The notes under the pieces: model-generated
Seen by the model: only the letters and a program-made list of their open reading frames with translations
What the model was told of the DNA's origin: nothing
Database searches by the model: none
NCBI RefSeq assembly: GCF_022095615.2
Contig: NZ_CP155561.1
Coordinates: forward strand, 124,001-188,000
Origin: Bacillus thuringiensis
Lineage (GTDB): Bacteria > Bacillota > Bacilli > Bacillales > Bacillaceae_G
Reading direction: 5' to 3'
Length of the DNA: 64,000 nucleotides
In this document: positions 8,056 through 16,481 of the stretch, piece by piece
How positions within the stretch are numbered: position 1 is the stretch's first letter
Layout: each line of letters opens with the position of its first letter
Position numbers and translations under genes: made by a program

Positions 8056-9009
8056 ATGAATGAAATTGTGAGCATGAGTAAAGAACGATTTACAAAGTAT
8101 TGTGAGGACAATACTGCATTTGAAGAGAATATTAGTCACATTATTAATCACTACTTTTTATTACTAGGGAATAAGGCAAATATCTTACAAGAAAGAGAGT
8201 TTAATAACGAAATTGAAGAAAAAACGTTTAAGAATAATGTAAAGCGTTTTGAAACTCTATTCCCTGCAGCTGTTAAGAATGCATTTTTAAAAGGTTACCA
8301 ATTATGTCTGGAGTTTATACATCATCCTGAAACACAAATTCCTGAGACTCTATATACTGATCCGAATTTTATAAAAGATATTCCTTTTGCCTTAGCAGAG
8401 GCATCTGAATATGAATTGTACGAAATCATTCGTACAGATGAAACACAAGAATTTAGTGTGTTTGCTATACGAACATATGAGGGGATTCGTCCATTGTTAG
8501 AACAAGTATTTTGCGAAGTTGCATTCACTGGTGCTGAATATGCTTTTGAACATGAGCGATTGGAAAGAGGACTTGAATTAAAGAAAGGTAATAGTACCTC
8601 GTTAACCAAAGTTCCTGTAGATCGTCTTTTCGCTATTACTCCTTCTGTTAATGGAGTTGTTGTACATGCGGAAGAACTTTGCGAGATTTGGAATTTAAAT
8701 TGGAATAGCAAAGTAACAATTAATGATCCTTTTATTGAGCTTGCTGAGGTTACAATTATTCATCAAACAAAGGATATGATTCAAAAAAATATTGAAGATG
8801 GTGTTTTATACTACAGCATTCTTTATCTTGGTACACCTTTACATGAGATACAAGATCGATTAGAAATACGAGTAAAACTAAATTCTGATTTTGGAGCGCC
8901 ACGTCCAACGGAACAAGTTGAAATTGAGTATATTTTGAATGAGATTATTGGGAAGGTTCATCTTGAGGCACAAATTCCAATTGAAAACATGATTTTAATC
9001 CAATGTTAG
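8056..9009 (+). CDS. Unknown cytoplasmic protein, first gene of the TadZ-like operon
   Basis: This 317-residue acidic protein has no signal peptide, membrane segment or motif that I recognise. The N-terminal half reads as mainly helical (FEENISHIINHYFLLLGNKANI and onward); the C-terminal half (from about 190) alternates short strands (VDRLFAITPSVNGVVVHAEEL, VTIIHQTKDM, VEIEYILNEIIGKVHLEAQI) like a beta-rich regulatory or docking domain. GGGAGA precedes the ATG. It is 19 bases upstream of a CpaE/TadZ-like gene and co-transcribed with two membrane-anchored proteins, so a role in pilus assembly or localisation is plausible. Confidence 0.65.
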   Translation: MNEIVSMSKERFTKYCEDNTAFEENISHIINHYFLLLGNKANILQEREFNNEIEEKTFKNNVKRFETLFPAAVKNAFLKGYQLCLEFIHHPETQIPETLYTDPNFIKDIPFALAEASEYELYEIIRTDETQEFSVFAIRTYEGIRPLLEQVFCEVAFTGAEYAFEHERLERGLELKKGNSTSLTKVPVDRLFAITPSVNGVVVHAEELCEIWNLNWNSKVTINDPFIELAEVTIIHQTKDMIQKNIEDGVLYYSILYLGTPLHEIQDRLEIRVKLNSDFGAPRPTEQVEIEYILNEIIGKVHLEAQIPIENMILIQC

Positions 9010-9028
9010 AGTTTGAAGGAGGTTAACT

Positions 9029-10528
9029 ATGGTGAAAAAAATCGTTTTAGCTATTAGCGATACTGTATATACGGCATATTTACGTGAGGATTTTATTGGT
9101 GCGGGATTTGAAGTAGCTGATAGTGATGTGATGCACATCAAGTATCTTGATGAAATTCTAGATATGGAACAACCCAATATTCTATGTATTAATGACAAAC
9201 GATTAAATATTGATGCGGGACATGAAGAGAAACGTGAATTAATTATTTTACAGAAGTTAAGAGATATTCGCTTTAATCGGGATATTCGTATTGTGGTATT
9301 TACAGAGCGTGAAAATGATGATGAATTTTTGGCGAAACTGATTTATCTAGGTATCTATGACATTTTTAACTCTCGTAAAATTGACATTGATAATAAAGTC
9401 ATTCCGCAGCTACTGCAAGAGTCGGATATTAAAAATGTAGCTGAAATTGTAGGAGCAAGTCAGGCACCACAACAAACAAAGTTACCTGAGGTTCCTGTTG
9501 ATGCGGAAGAAGAGGATGTATCAAGTGAATTAGAGGAAGGCGGCAACAGTGAATCTTCCTCTAATTCCAACAAACTGTTTAAAAACAAACAAAAGCGTAA
9601 GTCTGTTCCAGAGAAGATGCCAAAAGCACCTATTATAAAAAAGCAGTATAAATTGGCTTTTGAGCCGGTGTATGAAAAACAAGTTGGTATCGCTATTCCA
9701 AGAAGAACAATTATTGTGGCCAGCATGAACAGGGGAAGTGGTGCTACTTTTGTTTCACATCTTTTAGCTGCTTACTTAAATGAACTACAGCTAGATGTGA
9801 ATTATATAGAGAATCTATATGATGATGGCTATACGTATCCATTATTAAAGGGATATACGGAAGCACCTGAAAACTATCGTAGTGAATTTATGTTGCAGCG
9901 GTATAAAGAGATGTTACAAAAGGAATCTGATATATTATCAATTCAAAAATGGAAGCAAGGAAGAATAAATTATATCGTAAAGAATCCTATAGTGGACCAA
10001 GAGCTGAAAAACGAAACAGAGCAGGACTTCGACCATTTTATTAAGGTTTTATTGGCCAATCAAGAAGCACCTATATCTATTATTGATGCAGGGAGCGATT
10101 GGGATAAAGATTTATACCATGAGATATGTGAAATGGCAGATTACATCTTCTTTGTAGCGGAACCAGATCTGCATCAATTGCTAAAGATAGCGCATCCTCT
10201 TACACAAAAAGAGAGAAAGCTCGTTTCTTACTTAGCTTTAGAGAAAACGAGAATCATTGGGAATAGGTTTTCTTCTGCACTTTTAAAGCATGAAGTAGTA
10301 GAAGAATGTTTTGGAGATAAGTTATTAACTGCTTTACCGCCATATGAAATAGAAGATGTATTTGAAGCTCAATTAAATAGTAGTACGTTACTATCCAGTC
10401 GGAACTATTATAAAGAGCTAGAAGGAATCATGAAGGAAATAGCAGAGTTATTGCTGCCAAATCAATTGTTGAACCAAAAGAAAAATTCTATTTTAAGCGG
10501 ATTTCGATTTCGGAAGTCTGAAAGTTAA
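9029..10528 (+). CDS. CpaE/TadZ-like protein with receiver-like and degenerate MinD-like domains
   Basis: Residues 1-140 read as a response-regulator fold without a clear phospho-acceptor set. After a low-complexity linker (about 150-205), residues 230-480 form a ParA/MinD-like domain. The P-loop is degenerate (ASMNRGSGATFVS in place of KGGxGKT), but the downstream SIIDAGSDWD and IFFVAEPDLHQLL strands are kept. Atypical receiver plus degenerate MinD is the architecture of CpaE/TadZ, which places Tad pilus machines in the cell. GAAGGAGG precedes the ATG. The main Tad operon begins 7 kb downstream and contains a second, better-preserved MinD-like gene. Confidence 0.75.
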   Translation: MVKKIVLAISDTVYTAYLREDFIGAGFEVADSDVMHIKYLDEILDMEQPNILCINDKRLNIDAGHEEKRELIILQKLRDIRFNRDIRIVVFTERENDDEFLAKLIYLGIYDIFNSRKIDIDNKVIPQLLQESDIKNVAEIVGASQAPQQTKLPEVPVDAEEEDVSSELEEGGNSESSSNSNKLFKNKQKRKSVPEKMPKAPIIKKQYKLAFEPVYEKQVGIAIPRRTIIVASMNRGSGATFVSHLLAAYLNELQLDVNYIENLYDDGYTYPLLKGYTEAPENYRSEFMLQRYKEMLQKESDILSIQKWKQGRINYIVKNPIVDQELKNETEQDFDHFIKVLLANQEAPISIIDAGSDWDKDLYHEICEMADYIFFVAEPDLHQLLKIAHPLTQKERKLVSYLALEKTRIIGNRFSSALLKHEVVEECFGDKLLTALPPYEIEDVFEAQLNSSTLLSSRNYYKELEGIMKEIAELLLPNQLLNQKKNSILSGFRFRKSES

Positions 10529-10544
10529 GGGAGGATGAAGTGGA

Positions 10545-10994
10545 ATGCAAAAGTTTATCGTTGCAGCAAGTATGTTGCTGTTATTTGTAGGTTGTCTGTT
10601 CTTTGTAACTGATATGGTGATTGGAGATACAACACATACTGATAATAAATCTTCTTTAGAAAGGGGTGGCGAGATAGCCTTGGCTAAGTCTGTAAAAATA
10701 GGTACTCTTCGTGCAGAAGAAGAAATAGCTATTGATCCAGAAAAAGCGAAAAAGGAGTTTGAAAAAGCGTATAACAGTAATGCTGATTTTAAGGATCCTG
10801 CTTCAAAACGTAACTTTACTGTCTATGATGTACAGGAGAAACCAGCAATGATTGCTGTCGAAGGTGATGCAGAAGCTGCTAGCTATTTTAAGCAATTTGA
10901 TGAAAAAAAAGAAACGATAAAGAGTAAAGCAAGAAGTATTATTATCTATGATGCAAATGCAAAAGAAAAACAATTAGGCGGAAACGTAAAATAA
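10545..10994 (+). CDS. Membrane-anchored or secreted small protein, Tad-associated
   Basis: The 149-residue product opens with a hydrophobic segment (residues 4-27) that serves as signal or membrane anchor. An extracytoplasmic part rich in K, E and A follows. I do not recognise a family. Position between the TadZ-like gene and a TadE-like pseudopilin, with 16- and 24-base gaps, argues for a pilus-accessory role. Confidence 0.6.
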   Translation: MQKFIVAASMLLLFVGCLFFVTDMVIGDTTHTDNKSSLERGGEIALAKSVKIGTLRAEEEIAIDPEKAKKEFEKAYNSNADFKDPASKRNFTVYDVQEKPAMIAVEGDAEAASYFKQFDEKKETIKSKARSIIIYDANAKEKQLGGNVK

Positions 10995-11018
10995 AGAAAA
11001 AGAGTAGGTGCATTAAGA

Positions 11019-11414
11019 ATGCAAAATACAGTAACTACGGCTCTATTCCTTACCCTTTCTTTATTATTAATTAGCCTTTTACCCGAAGGTGTTTTGTATG
11101 GAATACAGTTAGTGAAGGCACATAACTTGGCTGCTGATATGGTAGAAATTGCGGAGAATAAAGGTGGATTTCAATATGATTACAACGGAAAAAGAGTTGA
11201 TTTAGTCCCTGGGATAGAGAAAAGAATGAAAGAAGAAAACATGGATGGCTGGAAGTATGAGTATACCAAAGGTCGGATTGATCATAACGAATCCCTTTCT
11301 TTTAAAGTAAAAGCAGAACACCATTTCTTCATATTTAAAATAATTGGGGTAGATGGCATAAAGGCTCCGATATGGGCGAATAAAGATGGATGGGGACAAG
11401 TGTATTTTAAGTAA
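11019..11414 (+). CDS. TadE-like minor pseudopilin (DUF4320 type)
   Basis: Residues 1-30 form one hydrophobic helix near the N-terminus. A globular extracytoplasmic domain of about 100 residues follows, the arrangement of TadE/DUF4320 pseudopilins. The domain ends in an aromatic stretch (IWANKDGWGQVYF). Minor pseudopilins of this type prime or anchor Tad pili. It closes the four-gene operon that starts at 8056, with a terminator 29 bases downstream. Confidence 0.65.
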   Translation: MQNTVTTALFLTLSLLLISLLPEGVLYGIQLVKAHNLAADMVEIAENKGGFQYDYNGKRVDLVPGIEKRMKEENMDGWKYEYTKGRIDHNESLSFKVKAEHHFFIFKIIGVDGIKAPIWANKDGWGQVYFK

Positions 11415-11442
11415 TGAAAATTCTAAGATTTATACTATAAAA

Positions 11443-11469
11443 GACTATGCTGAAAAGTATAGTTTTTTT
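11443..11469 (+). terminator. Terminator of the TadZ-like operon
   Basis: ACTATGC pairs with GTATAGT (one G-U) around TGAAAA and is followed by seven T. Confidence 0.85.
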
Positions 11470-11677
11470 GCTAGAAAAATATATTTAAAAATAAATATAT
11501 AAGAATACTTTACAAGCCTAGTTCTATATGGTAATATTTTCCATATAGAACAGCGGTTATAAAAAACGCAAATTAATAAATTAATAAATTAATATGTTAA
11601 AGTATCTGGATTTTATATTTAAATTCGGTACAATAAAGGAATCTATAAAAAAACTAATATACTTGGAGGAACAATCA

Positions 11678-12967
11678 ATGGCTAACAAATTTTTAAAAAC
11701 AGCAACAGCACTAACAATTATGGGTACATCATTACTAGGAGCAGGAGCATTTACTGCTAAGGCTGATAACACAGATTCATTAAAATTCAATGATGTTCCA
11801 GCAAATCATTGGTCTACTAAGGCAATTTATGATTTAGCAAACCGTAAAGTAGTAGCAGGATACGGAAATAATGTTTTTGGTTTTGGTGACAATGTAACTC
11901 GTGGGCAAGTTGCTCGTATGATTTATGCATATGTAAAACCAACAGATGCAGATGCTAGTTTCAAAAATCCATTTACAGATATTAAAGGGCACATGTTCGA
12001 AAAAGAAATCTTAGCACTTGCTAAAGAGGGGCTTATCGCGGGTTATGGTGGAGGAAAATATGGTCCAGATGATATTCTAACTCGTGAACAAATGGCACAA
12101 GTACTTACAAATGCTTTTAAATTTAAAGCTACTAAAACAACATCATTCACTGACGTGGATAAAAACTCTTGGGCATATAACGCAATTAATGCATTAGAAG
12201 AAAATGGAGTTACTATTGGTACAGGCGGTAAGATGTATTCACCCTATGCACATGTAACTCGTGAACAATATAGCCAGTTCTTATATAACTCTATTAATGC
12301 AGTTGAAAAAGAAACAAAACCAGAGACAAAGCCAGAAACAAAACCAGAGACAAAGCCAGAGACAAAACCAGAGACAAAGCCAGAAACAAAGCCAGAAACA
12401 AAGCCAGAGACAAAACCAGAAACAAAGCCAGAGACAAAACCAGAGACAAAGCCAGAAACAAAACCAGAAACTAAGCCAGAAACAAAACCAGAAACTAATT
12501 TACCAAAGAATTTAGACAAAGTTTTAACTACAGACGATGTTACTTATAATCCGATTGCTATGGATAATTCAATTTCTCAAAAATCCATTTCTACTGAAGC
12601 GCAAAATCTTATCAAGAGTGTGAATAGTACATATGGTACTAACCTTAAGTATGCAGATTTAAATGGAACTATTAGAATACTTGACAAAAATATGTACTTG
12701 CCAGCAGGTACAATAGGTGCTCAAGTTTATATTGATGCAAATAATGAAAACGATTTTAAAATTATTTTCTTAGATAACAATGAAGCAACTATTGAGTTAA
12801 CAAAAAAATGGGTTAATATGTTAAACTCTGATTTAGTTTTAGATAAAGAAATTCAGGAAAGCGTAGATGCTCAATCAATTAATAACTATGAAAAAGGTAA
12901 ATATAAAATTCGCGTAGGTCATTCTACAGCAGATCACATGATGTATGTAGAAGTAGAACCTAAATAA
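11678..12967 (+). CDS. S-layer-homology surface protein with KPET repeat spacer
   Basis: The signal peptide ends near AFTAKA. Three SLH domains follow (about residues 38-92, 97-150 and 155-212), each with the FxDv...W...I..L ... G...F.P....TR.Q pattern, which bind pyruvylated secondary cell-wall polysaccharide. A rigid spacer of 15 exact KPET repeats leads to a C-terminal domain of about 155 residues that I cannot assign. The start at 11678 is preceded by TTGGAGGA and followed by the signal peptide; an upstream in-frame ATG at 11594 has neither. pXO1-type plasmids also carry SLH proteins near this region. The gene has its own terminator upstream and likely its own promoter (TACAAT at 11629). 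Confidence 0.9.
   Translation: MANKFLKTATALTIMGTSLLGAGAFTAKADNTDSLKFNDVPANHWSTKAIYDLANRKVVAGYGNNVFGFGDNVTRGQVARMIYAYVKPTDADASFKNPFTDIKGHMFEKEILALAKEGLIAGYGGGKYGPDDILTREQMAQVLTNAFKFKATKTTSFTDVDKNSWAYNAINALEENGVTIGTGGKMYSPYAHVTREQYSQFLYNSINAVEKETKPETKPETKPETKPETKPETKPETKPETKPETKPETKPETKPETKPETKPETKPETKPETNLPKNLDKVLTTDDVTYNPIAMDNSISQKSISTEAQNLIKSVNSTYGTNLKYADLNGTIRILDKNMYLPAGTIGAQVYIDANNENDFKIIFLDNNEATIELTKKWVNMLNSDLVLDKEIQESVDAQSINNYEKGKYKIRVGHSTADHMMYVEVEPK
12317..12496 (+). repeat. 15 tandem 12-bp repeats encoding KPET
   Basis: Fifteen contiguous 12-base units encode Lys-Pro-Glu-Thr. They vary only at third positions (AAA/AAG, GAG/GAA, ACA/ACT). Repeat number probably changes by slippage or recombination and sets the length of the wall-spanning spacer. 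The repeats also create long artificial open frames on the other strands. Confidence 0.97.
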
Positions 12968-12977
12968 TCATTTAGTA

Positions 12978-13086
12978 TTTACAGGTTGAATTAGATATTG
13001 TATAATCATATAAGTTTAATATAATGATAAATACGTAAAGGACAAACCTTACGTACCTCACCAAGGTACAGGTTTGTCCTTTTTTT
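12978..13086 (+). promoter_or_regulatory. Promoter plus leader attenuator of the 783-residue secreted protein gene
   Basis: TTTACA (12978) and TATAAT (13001) are 17 bases apart. The hairpin AAAGGACAAACCT (13037-13049) with AGGTTTGTCCTTT (13070-13082) holds an inner GTACC/GGTAC stem and is followed by T up to 13086. The start codon is 18 bases later, after GCGTTTAAGGAGGA. The sequence GTCCTTTTTTTGCGTTTAA is identical to that after the hairpin at 16401. Confidence 0.75.
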
Positions 13087-13104
13087 GCGTTTAAGGAGGA
13101 TTTT

Positions 13105-15456
13105 ATGAGAATGAGAAAGGGATTATTATTGACTTGCGCATCATTAATGTTGGCAGTACCATCAGTTGCAAGTGCGGCGAATAATGATATACCATTTTTT
13201 GATGGCAGTAAAAATTCGATTTTAAAATCTGATGAACTGCAATTAAGCGGTATTTTGCTTAGACCAGGGAGTGGCTATAAATCAAAAGAGTTCAATTACA
13301 AAGCTGATTTACATTTTCCTGCCGTTTACAATGGCTCTTTCAATTGGGGAAATCCATGGGAAAATCTAGTCCAAAATGAAGATACATCTGATCCTTATGT
13401 TCGAATTTCAAATGATGGATACATTAACAGTGCAGTTGTTGTTGGGGATCGAATGGTAACAGAAGTTGAACAAGTTACGAAAACTGTTGTTAAAGATAAG
13501 TATTGGGGAGAACCCGAGTTTGTTTTGGGGAATTTGAAGAAACATGATATTAAAAGATTTAATGGTCCTAATGTTAGCTTAGGAAAGTTTTATTGGATTA
13601 GGGATATAGCTTACCTTTCTGGTGGATATGCAGGAGCTGGTGGTGTAGATAGTGTAAATAGGTATAGCTTGTGGTATGTACGTACAAGTAAGCCTAAGAT
13701 AAATGAATTTAAAGTTACGAGTGGAAAAAAAGATGTACCTGTTAAATTTACATTTAACGGTTTTGAATATGTCAGCAAGGGAAAAGGGTATAACGATAGA
13801 GATTCAAATGGGACAACTGTAAATCCATATCAATCAGCTGCTGGAGAACGAAACAGAGTTAAATGGATGTTAGATGTTACAAAAGATGGCGAAACCGTGT
13901 ATCATCAAGAAAATTATCTGCGTTCAAATCCGCAAAAAGATAATCAAAAACCAAATGAAGGTGATGCAGGGCAATTTAAGTCAGAAGAATTAAAGTGGCA
14001 GCCACAAATGTGTGGCCGATATACTGCGAAAATTAAAGTTCTTGATGCTGTTCAAAGGGAATCGAATGAGAAAACTGTTGATTTTACCATAGATGGTAAC
14101 TGTGGTACAGAAGTAACACCTAATCCAGATAATGAAGATGATTTTAAATATAAAATTGATTTCTCTGCTGACCGAATTGAAGGAGAAACAGCAAGAGAAG
14201 AAAAGAATATAAAAACAAGAATAGATGTATCACGTGATAATTTCAAACCAGAACGTGACCAATATAGAGCAAAGGTAAATAACAATATTAATAAGTCCCA
14301 GCAAGCAGTAAATAGTTCTGAATCCGATAGAGATAGTGCGCAGTCTAGTCTTAGTTATTGCCGTCGTAATCCAATTCATGAGGTAGATGCAGAAGGAAAC
14401 CATCACTATTACGATAGAGACTGTTCTTGGGAAGAAAATAGACTTGACAGTGCGGCAAGTAGGTTAGATACAGCAAGGCAGAAACTAGAAAAAGAGAAGA
14501 ATAAAATTAAAAAGTTAGATGTATTAGAAGAAAAATATACGAATCCTGAAACAGTAGTTGTGTTAAAACATAACGGACAACAAGTAGCTTCACAAAAGGT
14601 AAGATTAACTGAGGGAGAAAAGAAAACACTAAACTTGGATTGGCAACATAAGGGGAAAGGAACAATTCAAGCGGAAATTAACCCTGCGGGTAATCGTCTA
14701 GATATAGAAGAAACCACGTATAAAAATAATCCTATTAAAACAGCTATCTATGCACCATCTCTTGAAAAAGGGATGTGCGGTGTAACGAGTGTAAAAGGTG
14801 TAGTAGAAACAGTAAGTGAACGTGTGTCAAAAGAGGACACAGTGGGAGAAATGTTCTATGAAACATTAAGTGGAAGTATAGATAAATTAGCACCATCTAA
14901 GCTTCATTCTGGTTATGGGCTTTCGTATGAAGTAAACGGAAAATACAAAAATGATTGGAATACAAATTATCCTGGTGTATTTGCAAAAGCAACGGCACAA
15001 TATCCATTTGCAGACGAAGGATTAAAGTCTAATCAAGATTTAGAGAAGAAAGAACTAAAAGATAATACAGCAAAATTCCTACCTAAAAATATGTATTTAT
15101 CTGAAGCAACAGGACATGTTTTTGATAGTAAAAGACCAACTAAGTCTTTATATTGGGATGGACAAGAGAAAATCATTGATGGTGGCCAAAAATGGTATTC
15201 ACCACTGAAGACAAAAGATGGGGTATATACTTTCAATGTAGAAACAGCTCCAGCAGGTATTAATGAAATGAGTCTGTGTCTAACAGAGCAGGTAGAAATT
15301 AAAGGTGTTGCGTATGATGATTTTATAAGAAGAAGAGTTTTCCCAGATGATCCATTCCCAGGTGGTAGTGGGGTAGGCTGGAACTGGGTAGGTAAAGAAG
15401 AATTACTTCATAAACTGACGGATTGGTATTACATGAAAATGGGAAATAAAAATTAA
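13105..15456 (+). CDS. Large secreted protein with coiled coil and CARDB-like domain
   Basis: A clear signal peptide (MRMRKGLLLTCASLMLAVPSVASA) is followed by about 350 residues of beta-rich sequence. A charged coiled coil comes next (about 380-475, interrupted by a Cys-containing CRRNP/RDCSW segment). A CARDB-like adhesion module follows (about 483-548, VVLKHNGQQVASQKVRL and later IDIEETTYKNN style). The 230-residue C-terminal part is unrecognised. No LPXTG, SLH or WxL anchor is seen, so it is released or held by partners. A strong AAGGAGG precedes the ATG, and a leader attenuator controls it. Position between surface and pilus genes suggests a mating-aggregation or adhesion role, which is inference. 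Confidence 0.75.
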   Translation: MRMRKGLLLTCASLMLAVPSVASAANNDIPFFDGSKNSILKSDELQLSGILLRPGSGYKSKEFNYKADLHFPAVYNGSFNWGNPWENLVQNEDTSDPYVRISNDGYINSAVVVGDRMVTEVEQVTKTVVKDKYWGEPEFVLGNLKKHDIKRFNGPNVSLGKFYWIRDIAYLSGGYAGAGGVDSVNRYSLWYVRTSKPKINEFKVTSGKKDVPVKFTFNGFEYVSKGKGYNDRDSNGTTVNPYQSAAGERNRVKWMLDVTKDGETVYHQENYLRSNPQKDNQKPNEGDAGQFKSEELKWQPQMCGRYTAKIKVLDAVQRESNEKTVDFTIDGNCGTEVTPNPDNEDDFKYKIDFSADRIEGETAREEKNIKTRIDVSRDNFKPERDQYRAKVNNNINKSQQAVNSSESDRDSAQSSLSYCRRNPIHEVDAEGNHHYYDRDCSWEENRLDSAASRLDTARQKLEKEKNKIKKLDVLEEKYTNPETVVVLKHNGQQVASQKVRLTEGEKKTLNLDWQHKGKGTIQAEINPAGNRLDIEETTYKNNPIKTAIYAPSLEKGMCGVTSVKGVVETVSERVSKEDTVGEMFYETLSGSIDKLAPSKLHSGYGLSYEVNGKYKNDWNTNYPGVFAKATAQYPFADEGLKSNQDLEKKELKDNTAKFLPKNMYLSEATGHVFDSKRPTKSLYWDGQEKIIDGGQKWYSPLKTKDGVYTFNVETAPAGINEMSLCLTEQVEIKGVAYDDFIRRRVFPDDPFPGGSGVGWNWVGKEELLHKLTDWYYMKMGNKN

Positions 15457-15462
15457 ATATAG

Positions 15463-15558
15463 TATAATTAGATGAATCGACAAAAGAAATCGTTCTTAAA
15501 CTAGTAGCTGAATGGATAATCCAAAGGCACATTCCTTAATTGGGATGTGCCTTTTTTT
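15463..15558 (+). promoter_or_regulatory. Leader attenuator before a 53-residue membrane protein gene
   Basis: TATAAT at 15463 lacks a good -35. The hairpin AAAGGCACATTCC (15523-15535) with GGGATGTGCCTTT (15542-15554) is followed by seven T, 21 bases before the GTG start. It can also terminate the upstream gene. Confidence 0.6.
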
Positions 15559-15578
15559 CGTAGAAGGGGGAATTTAAA

Positions 15579-15740
15579 GTGGATAGAAAGAAAAAACAAC
15601 GTGTAAGACGTGCAATTTTCATCGGGGTCGTCGCAATGATTGTATCTCTGTGCATTGGTAGTGAATTTCAGGATCGGAATGGGAAAAGCTACGCTCCTGC
15701 AAAGTATTTTGAAACAGGAACAAAATTGATTTCGTTTTAG
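15579..15740 (+). CDS. Small single-pass membrane protein
   Basis: A GTG start behind AGAAGGGGGAA opens a 53-codon frame. A basic N-terminus (DRKKKQRVRRA) is followed by one membrane helix (IFIGVVAMIVSLCIG) and a short outside tail. The good SD, the positive-inside membrane layout and the leader hairpin support a real gene. Function is unknown. Confidence 0.6.
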   Translation: MDRKKKQRVRRAIFIGVVAMIVSLCIGSEFQDRNGKSYAPAKYFETGTKLISF

Positions 15741-15779
15741 AAAAAAAATTATTTATTTCATCCACTAGGATGCAGAGAC

Positions 15780-15938
15780 ATGACATGGACCATAGTTGAT
15801 GTTATAATATGTGTAGAAGTATTACAAATATAGTTTTTGCATAAACTAATAAAGACGAGATGCGTCAACATCTCGTCTCATGTAACTGTTACCGCAAGGT
15901 GGTTGGTTACTAAAAATTTAGTTATTTTTTATTGAACC
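15780..15938 (+). ncRNA. Candidate antisense RNA (antitoxin) opposite a small hydrophobic-basic protein gene
   Basis: On the plus strand ATGACA (15780) and TATAAT (15803) are 17 bases apart, giving a likely start near 15815. The short terminator ACTAAA-AA-TTTAGT with TATTTTTTATT ends near 15938. The RNA would be about 124 nt, with an internal perfect 10-bp hairpin (AGACGAGATG/CATCTCGTCT, 15852-15878). It overlaps the 3' end of the minus-strand toxin candidate (stop at 15922) and the pairing element at 15895-15910. This convergent 3' overlap is the arrangement of txpA/RatA and bsrG/SR4. Predicted from sequence alone. Confidence 0.5.
15895..15910 (-). promoter_or_regulatory. 3' pairing element of the toxin candidate mRNA
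   Basis: On the minus-strand mRNA this reads GTAACCAACCACCTTG. It is complementary to CAGGGTGGTCGGTTGC in the leader (16164-16149): 15 of 16 positions pair when G-U is allowed, with one C-A mismatch. Confidence 0.55.
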
Positions 15939-16107
15939 ACCAAGTACGTTTGCGGCGTTGGGTGGTTCTTTTCGTTTTTCGTCGCTTTTTTTGCCTTTTC
16001 TTCCAAAACGTTGATAGGTATTTTCCTATATGTTTTGCAAAAAATACAGCGACTTCTCTAGCAATTACTTTCAAAATCTCAATTGCTATTGTGAAAAGTA
16101 TGTCCAT
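15922..16107 (-). CDS. Candidate type I toxin: short hydrophobic helix with basic tail
   Basis: The 61-residue product has a hydrophobic helix (MDILFTIAIEILKVIAREVA and onward to about residue 33). A very basic tail with about 20 Lys/Arg in 28 residues follows (KKRQKKRRKTKR and RTWWFNKK). The ATG at 16107 lies behind AAAGGAGGTGATC, a near-perfect Bacillus ribosome-binding site of the kind seen in type I toxins. The mRNA leader and trailer can pair with each other (see 16149 and 15895), as expected of a translationally masked toxin message. I cannot place it in a named toxin family; a small structural membrane protein is the alternative. Confidence 0.55.
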   Translation of the reverse strand: MDILFTIAIEILKVIAREVAVFFAKHIGKYLSTFWKKRQKKRRKTKRTTQRRKRTWWFNKK

Positions 16108-16148
16108 TCGATCACCTCCTTTCTCCATAAAATAAAAGAGAAAGGATA

Positions 16149-16193
16149 GCAACCGACCACCCTGAAATATTCAGTTGCATTATACTTATTATA
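16149..16193 (-). promoter_or_regulatory. Extended -10 promoter and 5' pairing element of the toxin candidate
   Basis: On the minus strand TGGTATAAT (ending at 16188) is an extended -10 box; no good -35 is seen. The leader then carries CAGGGTGGTCGGTTGC (16164 to 16149), which can pair with the 3' trailer. Folding the ends together would hide the ribosome-binding site region or slow loading, as fold-back inhibition does in hok-type messages. Confidence 0.5.
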
Positions 16194-16311
16194 CCATATT
16201 CCTGGGTGGATTAATAGCTTAAAAACCTTGATATGACAACGTTTTTAAGGGTTTTTAGGTTTTTGAATTAGAGTTTTGAAATGGTAAAAATAATATTTTT
16301 TTTAGAAATGA

Positions 16312-16447
16312 TTGACATAAAACGATATATATCATAATATTGAAATTGTAATATTAAAGAAAACAAATCCAACATTTTTATATAGACTTTAGATTAGCTA
16401 AAAGGACACACCTACGGCGCATTATGCCATAGGTGTGTCCTTTTTTT
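16312..16447 (+). promoter_or_regulatory. Strong promoter and leader attenuator of the Tad pilus operon
   Basis: A consensus TTGACA (16312) and TAATAT (16335) are 17 bases apart. About 55 bases after the predicted start lies a perfect 14-bp stem, AAAGGACACACCTA (16401-16414) with TAGGTGTGTCCTTT (16430-16443), enclosing a GGC/GCC inner pair and followed by seven T. The first start codon is 35 bases later. Expression of the whole 11-kb operon therefore depends on reading through this hairpin. Leader length (about 135 nt) nearly equals that of the TadZ-like operon (about 138 nt), and TAGCTAAA precedes or nearly precedes both stems. Confidence 0.8.
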
Positions 16448-16481
16448 GCGTTTAAAGGCTACTTAAGGAGGAACACAAACA

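Noticed and set aside
12317..12496. CRISPR-like array
   Set aside because: The repeats are 12 bp, contiguous, in frame and encode KPET; there are no spacers.
12244..12519. Minus-strand frame rich in VSGF repeats, and a plus-strand frame rich in QSQKQNQ
   Set aside because: Both are reading-frame shadows of the 12-bp KPET repeats of the SLH protein gene.
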